5,009 nt of DNA from contig CAYUYH010000199.1 in NCBI GenBank assembly GCA_964449175.1, positions 1 through 5,009 of the forward strand. The letters are read 5' to 3'. How positions within the stretch are numbered: position 1 is the first letter of the stretch; every line of letters begins with the position of its first letter. Below, piece by piece: positions 1 through 5,009 of this stretch. The position numbers and the translations under genes were made by a program. The notes under the pieces were generated by a model. It was not told where the DNA came from, ran no database searches, and worked only from the letters and a program-made list of their open reading frames with translations. Source of the DNA: CAYUYH01 sp964449175 (GTDB lineage Bacteria; Planctomycetota; Phycisphaerae; SM23-33).

Positions 1-1274
1 CAGCAGGGCTGGCCGCCCTCAGCCGCGCGGGCCGGGACGGCTGCCGGCTCGTCAGCCGGCGGGGGCGCTGAGATCTCCCCTCCGGATGGCGTAACCACGA
101 TCCTGCCGTCGGAGGCCTCTGTCACCCGCCCTATCGTCCACGCGCCGACGCCCCGCCGCGTCAGCGCCGCCACGAGCTGGGCGTGCCTGTCCTCGGGCAC
201 GGAGATCAGCAGCCCGCCGGACGTCTGGGCGTCGAAGCCCAGGTCTGAGACGGCTTCCTCGACGCCATCGGTCGAGATGTCGTCGGCCACGAACTCGCGG
301 TTTCGCTCAATGGCGCCCGGCGTCACGCCGTCGCGAAGGGCCTCCATCACGCCGCCGAACGCCGGCAGAGCGTCGCCGAACACCTGCATGGTCACGCCGC
401 CGTGCCGCGCCATCGAGACGAGGTGGCCGAACAGCGCGAAGCCGGTCACATCCGTCGCAGCAGAGACGCCCACCTCGCGCATCGCCTCGGCGGCTGGGGC
501 GTTCAGCTCGGCCATCGACCGCTCCATCGCCGCGAAGTCCCCCTCGAGCCGCCCGATCTGGCGGCAGAAGCCCAGCACGCCCGTGCCCAGCGGCTTGGTG
601 AGCACCAGCCGGTCGCCCACGCGCGGCGTCTCGTGGCAGATCGCCTCGCCCGGGGCGACCGTGCCGGTGATGGCGAAGCCGAGCTTGAGCTCCTCGTCCG
701 TGACGCTGTGGCCGCCGATCAGCGCGACGCCGGCCCGCTCGAACGCCTCCATCGCGCCGCGGAGCATGTGGTACATGATCCGCCCGTCGAGCGTCTCGGA
801 GGGAAAGCACACGATCGAAAGCGCCGTCCGCGGCGTGGCGCCCATCGCGTAGGCGTCGGATAGGCAGTTGGCGGCGCAGATCTGGCCGAACAGGTAGGGG
901 TCGTCCACGCACGGCGTGAACACGTCGACGGTCTGGACCAGGTGCAGGTCGTCGGCGATCTTGTAGATGGCGGCGTCGTCCCCGGCGGCCAGGCCGCTGA
1001 TGACGGCCGGGTCGCTCGTCGCCGGCAGGCGGGACAGCACCGCCTCCAGCTCGGCCGCGGGTATCTTGGACGCACAGCCAGGGTTGCGCACCAGCTCGGT
1101 GAGCTTGACGGACTCGGGCGGCAGCGGCTGCGGCCTCTCGCCGGCGCACGGGCATATCCCCTGGTCGGTGAACACGTCGCACGGGCAAGGCCGACGCGGC
1201 TCGCAGATGCAATGTCCGAGCTTCTGCGAACGCTGCATCACTCGCCGGCGCTTGGCTAGGTCAACCGGTGTCAT
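1..1274 (-). CDS. selD: SelD, selenide, water dikinase (selenophosphate synthetase), 3' end cut
   Basis: SelD makes monoselenophosphate, the selenium donor for SelA, from selenide and ATP in the cytoplasm. 424 codons are visible, with no stop before the left edge. The catalytic pair is in PGCASKI: Cys67 and Lys70, matching E. coli Cys17/Lys20, with Ser at the Cys19 position. The catalytic residue is a plain Cys codon (TGT), not Sec. ATP/metal motifs follow: GDDAAIY (98-104), TVDVFTP (115-121), NCLSDAYAMGATP (136-148) and GGHSVTDEELKLG (187-199). Then comes the C-terminal AIRS-like domain with TDVTGFALFGH (274-284) and DAQTSGGLLI (348-357). Two oddities are a roughly 55-residue N-terminal extension with three CxC pairs (C22/C24, C30/C32, C41/C43), and an Ala/Pro-rich tail from about 400 ending ...EGGQPC at the edge. 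The family normally starts close to the catalytic Cys and is about 350 residues long. The core is unmistakable; the ends are less certain. Confidence 0.95.
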   Translation of the reverse strand, partial: MTPVDLAKRRRVMQRSQKLGHCICEPRRPCPCDVFTDQGICPCAGERPQPLPPESVKLTELVRNPGCASKIPAAELEAVLSRLPATSDPAVISGLAAGDDAAIYKIADDLHLVQTVDVFTPCVDDPYLFGQICAANCLSDAYAMGATPRTALSIVCFPSETLDGRIMYHMLRGAMEAFERAGVALIGGHSVTDEELKLGFAITGTVAPGEAICHETPRVGDRLVLTKPLGTGVLGFCRQIGRLEGDFAAMERSMAELNAPAAEAMREVGVSAATDVTGFALFGHLVSMARHGGVTMQVFGDALPAFGGVMEALRDGVTPGAIERNREFVADDISTDGVEEAVSDLGFDAQTSGGLLISVPEDRHAQLVAALTRRGVGAWTIGRVTEASDGRIVVTPSGGEISAPPPADEPAAVPARAAEGGQPC

Positions 1275-1281
1275 AGCTCAT

Positions 1282-1286
1282 ACCTC
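1282..1286 (-). promoter_or_regulatory. Ribosome binding site for selD
   Basis: GAGGT on the minus strand lies 7 nt before the ATG at 1272-1274. It favours that ATG over the later in-frame ATG at codon 13. A nearer ATG at 1279-1281 follows the same site with no spacer and leads only to a 6-codon frame. Confidence 0.65.
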
Positions 1287-1292
1287 GCCGAC

Positions 1293-1314
1293 CCCTCGGC
1301 CGGGCCGCCGAGGG
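1293..1314 (-). promoter_or_regulatory. Intercistronic hairpin between the selenoprotein gene and selD
   Basis: Three nucleotides into the gap after the TAG, CCCTCGGC, loop GGCCCG and GCCGAGGG form a perfect 8-bp stem on the transcript. No U-run follows; the next bases are GTCGGCGAGG, which contain the selD ribosome binding site. It is therefore not a standard intrinsic terminator. It could protect the upstream mRNA end, reduce readthrough into selD, or tune selD translation. The role is inferred; the pairing is seen directly. Confidence 0.5.
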
Positions 1315-1316
1315 AG

Positions 1317-2654
1317 CTACTTGATGGTGATCTCGGTGGCCTTGGTCTTGGCCTCGTAGGGCGTGGGGTAATCCAGCTCAACAGTGAACTCGCCCTTGAT
1401 GTTCTTTGGCACACTCCATGTGTGCGAGCAGGTGCCGCCTCACCCATACTCCAGCGTGCACTTGTACACCTCCGCGCCCTCGGCGTCGAGGATGCGGACC
1501 TTGGGCGTCTCGCCCGAGCGCATGACGTAAGCCGGCTTGATCCCGGCGGCGTCTGTCTCCTCGAGCGACAGCACATAGCGGCCGCTGCCAGCGTCCCTGG
1601 CGGTGACCCAGGCTGTCAGCGGCGAGCCGATGGCCAGCTCCGCGGTCTCGCCGGACTTGACCGTCAGCGTGTGCCCACGCGGGTCGATCCGCGCCGACGT
1701 GCCGGGGCCGCTGTTCGTGCCGATGTTGATCTGCCCGACCTGCCTCCTGCCGTCAGGGGAACGCACGTTCTCGGTGTACTCGGCGACGAAGTACTCGCCG
1801 GCCGGTACGGCGAAGCTGGCCGCTCCGCCGCGATGCCAGAACACGCAGTCCTTGCTGACCATCAGTATCGACCAGTCATCGTGGTCGATGTGGGCCGAGC
1901 CGGTGGGCAGGTCGAGCTTCTCAGCCGAGACGCTCGCGCGGTCGTCGGTGAGCTTCACGTCATACCAGGCGTCGTCGATGCGGATCGGCTGGCCATACAC
2001 GTAGACATCTGTCTTGCCGTTGGGACCCACGAGCAGGAGGGAGTCGCCGGCGGATCGGCCGCAGAGGGCGCCGCTCCTGACGATCGGCTCGGCGCGGTCG
2101 CCGGGGGTCAGGTTGCCGTCGGCATCGACGATTCGCACCGTGTAGGTGGCCCCGGTGATCTCGCACTGGCCTTCCAAGGCCGTGCCGACAGTGAAGTTGA
2201 GGTACCTGTAGCTCTCGCGCCTGTGGTAGTTGCCCTGCACTCTGGCGGGCACGGCCGTCTCGCCGCGGCGGATGGTGACCTCCGCCGGGCCGAACTGCCA
2301 GTCCATCACGTTTCGGCCCTGCCCCACGGGCTTGAGCGGGACGGCGTTGTCGCTGGTGAAAACGCCCTTGCCGGTGAAGTCGAAGCGGATGACGTCCGGG
2401 GCTGCGGCGTCGGGCTCGGCGGAGTCTATGGCGATGGCGACGGGCATCGGCGGGCGCGTGACCGCGACCACCGCGTTGGGGTTCACCGTGCCGGACCTGT
2501 CGGCCGGCTTGCGGAACAGCTCCTGGTATGCGTAAAAGTTCCGCGGCTGGATGCCGTGCTGGGCGTCCGTGGCCACGGGCTTGACCTCGCCGGCACTGAC
2601 GACGGCAGCCAGGGCTACGAGCACAATCGCTACAAGCACATGCTTCCCGAACAT
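1317..2654 (-). CDS. Putative secreted selenoprotein of unknown family, Sec encoded by in-frame TGA
   Basis: I do not recognise a named family. The 445-residue product has a type I signal peptide (K4, hydrophobic core about 6-19, likely cleavage VSA21/GEV), so it probably acts in the periplasm or outside the cell. The mature part looks all-beta: a central segment (about 170-250) with TYTVRIVDADGN and AWYDVKL, a FAVPAGEYFVAEY strand pair (281-293), and a C-terminal Ig-like stretch (about 375-445). In that stretch KVRILDAEGAEVYKCTLEYG is followed by TGA, then GGTCSHTWSVP and the strands GEFTVELDY and TEITIK before TAG. TGA at codon 405 is read here as selenocysteine. C399, U405 and C409 form C-x5-U-x3-C, which could be a redox or metal site; other cysteines are C164, C198 and C270. 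In the 40 codons after TGA, 34 end in G or C, as in the rest of the gene. The gene sits between selB and selD. Alternatives are a true stop with a chance open tail, or a recent nonsense mutation; the hairpin and context argue against both. Confidence 0.82.
1409..1425 (-). promoter_or_regulatory. SECIS-like hairpin immediately downstream of the TGA
   Basis: On the minus strand, GCACAC (1420-1425), loop ATGGA (1415-1419) and GTGTGC (1409-1414) form a perfect 6-bp stem with a 5-nt loop. Twenty nucleotides separate the TGA from the loop, close to the E. coli fdhF element (about 18 by my recollection) and inside the range accepted for bacterial SECIS elements. The loop contains GG, but not a G in its first two positions, which the usual consensus prefers. 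An alternative 5-bp pairing (GGCAC 1432-1436 with GTGCC 1408-1412) competes with it. Three of the six A/T-ending codons of the tail (ACA, AGT, CCA) fall in or beside the hairpin, consistent with an RNA constraint. Confidence 0.65.
1440..1442 (-). other. In-frame TGA, proposed selenocysteine codon (Sec405)
   Basis: The codon context on the minus strand is GAG TAT GGG TGA GGC GGC ACC TGC, giving E-Y-G-U-G-G-T-C. It is one base from TGC or TGT, as expected if Cys-containing homologues exist. An annotation using standard termination would end here and lose a conserved-looking 40-residue tail. The cell encodes SelA, SelB and SelD in the same operon, so recoding is available. Confidence 0.82.
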
Positions 2655-2804
2655 GGCGCACCTCCCCAGAGTTCGCTGTCAGCCCCGCCGGCTTCCTCGC
2701 CTTGGCGCCGCGGCGCCGCTTCAGCGGTTTGACGCGCGAGGCCAACACGCCAATGGCATTGTACGCCTCACCCGCCGCGCCGGGCCAGCGAGAACTGGCT
2801 GCGA
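2655..2804 (-). other. selB to selenoprotein intergenic region, structured, no gene seen
   Basis: These 150 nt separate selB from the next gene. The part nearest that gene has a strong ribosome binding site. The middle holds a small hairpin, CCGC-TGAA-GCGG on the minus strand (2716-2727), next to a perfect 14-nt palindrome GGCGCCGCGGCGCC (2704-2717). A CCTCGC/GCGAGG pair could close around both. None is followed by a T-run, so I do not call a terminator. A TACAAT (2758-2763, minus strand) resembles a -10 box but has no matching -35 at 16-18 nt, so a separate promoter for the downstream genes is possible but unproven. No tRNA-like fold (selC) was recognised. Confidence 0.5.
2661..2667 (-). promoter_or_regulatory. 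Ribosome binding site for the putative selenoprotein gene
   Basis: GGGGAGG on the minus strand lies 6 nt before the ATG at 2652-2654. It is close to the Shine-Dalgarno consensus at ideal spacing. Together with the signal peptide that starts exactly at this ATG, it decides the start. Confidence 0.8.
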
Positions 2805-4733
2805 TCACTGCCTGGCGGCGGCGCCTGGCGTGCGGCTGCTACCGGACCGCACGGTAAGGTGCACCTTGTCGAAGTGGTCCAGCAGCGGCACGGCGTACCT
2901 GCGGCTGACGCCCAGCGCGTCGCGGAACTGCATGGTGGTGAACCGCCGGCTGCGGGCGAACAGCTCCAGTGCGACCTTCTTGGCTGAGTTGATCGCGTCG
3001 CGGTGCATAACGACCTTCTCGTCCAGCTGGACGGCGTCGCCGCGGTCGGCGAGTGTGCGGATGGCGGCCTGGAGGCGAGCCGCGGGCACGCCGAGCGTCT
3101 CAGCCAGTTCGGCCGGGCTGGGCGGTGCGAGCCCGGCGGCCTGAAGCGCGGCAGCGACCTGCCTGCACAGCTCGTCGTCCTCGGCCGACAGTTGCCCCCC
3201 TCGCCCGGCCAGTGCGATAACCTGTCCGGTCTTCACAACTGCCCCGGCCGATGTAAGCCGCTCGACGGCCAGCGCCAGCGCCGCCGGGTGGGCATCGGTC
3301 GCGGTTTGGAGCTTCTCGGCGGCCATGCCCAGCCGCGTCGCGTCGGCGGCGTGGAACTCGGCCAGTGCCGCCACGATCCGCTCGGCCAGTAGGTCGAGCA
3401 CCTCGGCGTGTATCCACAGCCCGCCGGGCAGCGCGATGGCGACGTCCGAGGCGGCGAGAGATTCGGCCACGCTGTCGGCGCGCTGCATCGTGGCGGCGGC
3501 AAGTGCGCCCGCACTGACGGGCGCGCCGGCCTCGGCGAGCATCAGCAGGCACCACGCGGCCGGCGAGTCGACGGCCTCGGCCCGGCGCGACAGCGCCTCC
3601 AGCGTCCACGGGCGGTTACGCCGCAGGCGCTTGTTGCTCACACCGAGCACCCTACCGCCGCCGAGCGTGGTCACGCGCCCGCCGGCCACGCCGGCCAGGG
3701 GCCCGCGGATGACGAATCGCTCGCCGGGCACGACGGCCAGCGGCTCGTCCAGGCGCATCTGCACGAGGTGCCGTCGGCCGGGTTGGACGGCGCTGTCGTC
3801 CAGCACGGCTACGTGGGCCATCGCCTCGGCCGTTCCGACGTGCAGGTGCACGTGGGCGTAGTCGGCCAGCGGCTCGGCGACCGAGGCGACGAGTTGCAGG
3901 TCGGCCTCGAGCATCGTGACCGGCTCGGTCGGCGCCTCGCAGAGCACTCGGCCGCGGAGCAGCTCGTCTGCGGGCAGGTCAGCCAGGTTCATCGCCACGC
4001 ACTCGCCGGCCTGGGCGAGCGAGTCCTCCTGGCCGTAGACCTCCAGGCGGCGCACCCGGCCTTGCAGTCCGCCGGGCAGCAGCGTGAGGCGATCGCCCAC
4101 GCGCACCTGCCCGGCCGCGGCGATGCCGGAGGCGACCGAGCCGAACCCGTGGACGGTGAACGACCGCTCGATCCACACGCGGAACAGCCCGTCGGCCGGG
4201 CGGTCGCGGCAGGCGGACGCGGCGGCGTCGAGTGCCTCCAGAAACTCGTTGAACCCCTCGCCGGTCGTGCCGGAGACGGGGCAGACGGCCGCCCCGGCGA
4301 GGAACGTGCCGGCCGTGAATTGCCGCACCTCGTCGCAGACCAGCTCCAGCGTCTCGGCGTCCACGAGGTCGCGCTTGGTCACGGCGACGACCCCGGCGGC
4401 CACGCCCATCAGCGTGAGTATGTCCAGGTGCTCGCGGGTCTGCGGCATCACGCCGTCGTCGGCGGCCACCACGAAGATCACCACGTCGATGCCCTGCGCC
4501 CCGGCGACCATGTTGCGGATGAAGTCGGCATGGCCGGGGACGTCGACGATGCCTACGATCCGCCCGTCGCGCATGGAGCATGGGGCGAAGCCCAGCTCGA
4601 TGGTCAACCCGCGTTGCTTCTCGGCGGCCAGGCGGTCGGTGTCGCAGCCGGTCAGCAGCTTGACCAGGGCGGTCTTGCCGTGGTCGACGTGCCCAGCCGT
4701 GCCGAGCATGATGTGCTTCCTGCCGGCGGTCAT
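2805..4733 (-). CDS. selB: SelB, selenocysteine-specific translation elongation factor
   Basis: SelB is the GTPase that carries Sec-tRNA(Sec) to the ribosome and binds the mRNA SECIS hairpin beside a Sec UGA. It has 642 residues, near the usual bacterial length (about 610-640). The GTPase domain has G1 GHVDHGKT (14-21), the switch region EKQRGLTIELGFA (38-50), G3 DVPGH (64-68), G4 TKRD (119-122; the SelB/EF-Tu NKxD position) and a G5-like VSGTTGEG (153-160). EF-Tu-like beta-barrel domains follow: roughly 180-265 (RSFTVHGFGSVASG is diagnostic) and 266-370 (ending RFVIRGP...GGGRVL). The rest is a series of winged helices. The last (about 590-630; FTTMQFRDALGVSRRYAVPLLDHFDKVHLT) matches the RNA-binding wing domain FRDxxGxSRKYAxPLLExFD of SelB. 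The gene stops at TGA. The retained GTPase and RNA-binding elements imply a working UGA-recoding system. Confidence 0.97.
   Translation of the reverse strand: MTAGRKHIMLGTAGHVDHGKTALVKLLTGCDTDRLAAEKQRGLTIELGFAPCSMRDGRIVGIVDVPGHADFIRNMVAGAQGIDVVIFVVAADDGVMPQTREHLDILTLMGVAAGVVAVTKRDLVDAETLELVCDEVRQFTAGTFLAGAAVCPVSGTTGEGFNEFLEALDAAASACRDRPADGLFRVWIERSFTVHGFGSVASGIAAAGQVRVGDRLTLLPGGLQGRVRRLEVYGQEDSLAQAGECVAMNLADLPADELLRGRVLCEAPTEPVTMLEADLQLVASVAEPLADYAHVHLHVGTAEAMAHVAVLDDSAVQPGRRHLVQMRLDEPLAVVPGERFVIRGPLAGVAGGRVTTLGGGRVLGVSNKRLRRNRPWTLEALSRRAEAVDSPAAWCLLMLAEAGAPVSAGALAAATMQRADSVAESLAASDVAIALPGGLWIHAEVLDLLAERIVAALAEFHAADATRLGMAAEKLQTATDAHPAALALAVERLTSAGAVVKTGQVIALAGRGGQLSAEDDELCRQVAAALQAAGLAPPSPAELAETLGVPAARLQAAIRTLADRGDAVQLDEKVVMHRDAINSAKKVALELFARSRRFTTMQFRDALGVSRRYAVPLLDHFDKVHLTVRSGSSRTPGAAARQ
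4730..4733 (-). other. selA stop / selB start overlap (ATGA)
   Basis: On the minus strand the selB ATG (4733-4731) overlaps the selA TGA (4732-4730). No strong Shine-Dalgarno is seen in the preceding bases (GGACGGTCTGTCCAATG), so selB is probably translated by coupling to selA. This supports a single transcript and fixes the selB start. Confidence 0.85.
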
Positions 4734-5009
4734 TGGACAGACCGTCCGACGGCCTCGGCGATCGGGGCGACCTGGGCGTCGGTTATCGTGCGGACGTCGA
4801 GGAGGACGGCGTCTTTCTCGACTCGGCCGAACACGGCCGCGGAGTCCATGCGGAGTCGCCTGGCCAGCTCGCCGGCCTTGACCGCGGCGCAGGTGACGGC
4901 GACGACCTTGCTGGGCAGCGCGTGCATGGGCTGCGAGCCGCTGCCGAGGTAGGCCGCGCCGCCCCGCACTTCCGCGGCGGCCGACGGCGCCGCGGCGCCG
5001 ATCGCCTTG
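4730..5009 (-). CDS. selA: SelA, L-seryl-tRNA(Sec) selenium transferase, C-terminal part (partial)
   Basis: This is the last 92 codons of a gene whose start lies beyond the right edge of the window. SelA is the cytoplasmic PLP enzyme that converts Ser-tRNA(Sec) to Sec-tRNA(Sec) using selenophosphate. The visible part is the C-terminal small domain. It contains YLGSGSQPMHALPSK, which parallels the GSGSLP...LPS segment I recall from E. coli SelA, then LARRLR, then VFGRVEKDAVLLDVRTI, matching the family's closing 'P-V-GR-(I/V)-x-DGRLWLDLR' strand pair. The catalytic PLP lysine lies upstream and cannot be checked. The frame is open to the window edge (KAIGAAAPSAAAEVRGG...), so no start is called; an internal GTG at 4967-4969 is not the start. 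The TGA stop overlaps the selB start codon. Identity is supported by both the motifs and the selB neighbour. Confidence 0.93.
   Translation of the reverse strand, partial: KAIGAAAPSAAAEVRGGAAYLGSGSQPMHALPSKVVAVTCAAVKAGELARRLRMDSAAVFGRVEKDAVLLDVRTITDAQVAPIAEAVGRSVQ

Noticed and set aside
1074..1076. Possible Sec at the SelD catalytic position
   Set aside because: The codon is TGT (Cys), and no in-frame TGA occurs in the visible selD.
1261..1281. A 6-codon mini-ORF (MSYDTG) overlapping the selD start
   Set aside because: The ATG directly abuts GAGGT with no spacer, and the peptide has no regulatory feature such as repeated codons. It is probably chance.
1440..2654. Reading the unknown gene as a normal 404-residue protein or a nonsense-mutated pseudogene
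   Set aside because: The downstream 40 codons keep coding character, a SECIS-like hairpin lies at the right distance, sel genes flank the gene on both sides, and no other frame damage is seen. It remains the main alternative to Sec.
1422..2732. A 436-codon open frame on the + strand
   Set aside because: It lies entirely antisense to the signal-peptide-bearing minus-strand gene, has low-complexity Arg/Gly/Val/Ala-rich composition and no recognisable domain. It is a GC-driven shadow.
2758..2763. TACAAT as a -10 promoter element upstream of the selenoprotein gene
   Set aside because: There is no acceptable -35 hexamer at 16-18 nt. The region is GC-rich and compact operon structure makes a separate promoter unnecessary, though it is not excluded.
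2655..2804. selC (tRNA-Sec) in the intergenic region
   Set aside because: No long acceptor arm, UCA anticodon loop or T-loop pattern could be assembled by eye.
2655..2808. A GTG-started frame overlapping the selB stop and crossing the intergenic region (VKPLKRRRGAKARKPAGL...)
   Set aside because: It runs on out of frame through the secreted protein gene as Arg-rich shadow sequence. It has no separate stop or domain, and the downstream gene has its own strong ribosome binding site.
3408..4952. A 514-codon open frame on the + strand
   Set aside because: It is antisense to selB, whose product is unmistakable, and its His/Gly/Ala-rich product has no family features.

Overview
The window is GC-rich DNA in which every supportable gene lies on the minus strand. 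Read in transcription order (high to low coordinates), it is a selenium-utilisation locus: the 3' end of selA (4730-5009, cut by the window edge), selB (2805-4733), a secreted protein of unknown family (1317-2654), and selD (1-1274, running off the left edge). Together selD, selA and selB cover selenophosphate synthesis, selenocysteyl-tRNA formation and delivery of that tRNA to UGA codons. The tRNA-Sec gene (selC) is not visible here.

The main result concerns the gene between selB and selD. Read conventionally it stops at a TGA at 1440-1442 and gives a 404-residue protein. The same frame stays open for another 40 codons with the same GC-rich third positions, and then ends at a TAG (1317-1319). 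The TGA is followed at the expected distance by a perfect 6-bp hairpin with a GG-containing loop (1409-1425), which resembles a bacterial SECIS element. The most economical reading is a 445-residue exported selenoprotein with Sec at residue 405, in a C-x5-U-x3-C arrangement, encoded inside the operon that makes its own decoding machinery. I cannot assign it to any named selenoprotein family.

Layout: selA and selB overlap by ATGA (4730-4733), implying translational coupling. A 150-nt gap (2655-2804) with a strong Shine-Dalgarno leads into the selenoprotein gene. A 42-nt gap with an 8-bp hairpin (1293-1314) separates that gene from selD. SelD carries an unusual Cys-rich N-terminal extension with three CxC pairs ahead of its catalytic Cys67/Lys70, and an Ala/Pro-rich C-terminal tail cut by the window edge.

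Organism: a bacterium, since SelA, SelB with winged-helix domains, and a UGA-proximal hairpin are bacterial features. High GC and the style of the secreted beta-rich protein (a 'pAGeY' segment and a C-terminal 'EYG-x-GG-x-C' motif) suggest an uncultured Planctomycetota-like lineage. That placement is inference from memory of such proteins and is moderate to weak.
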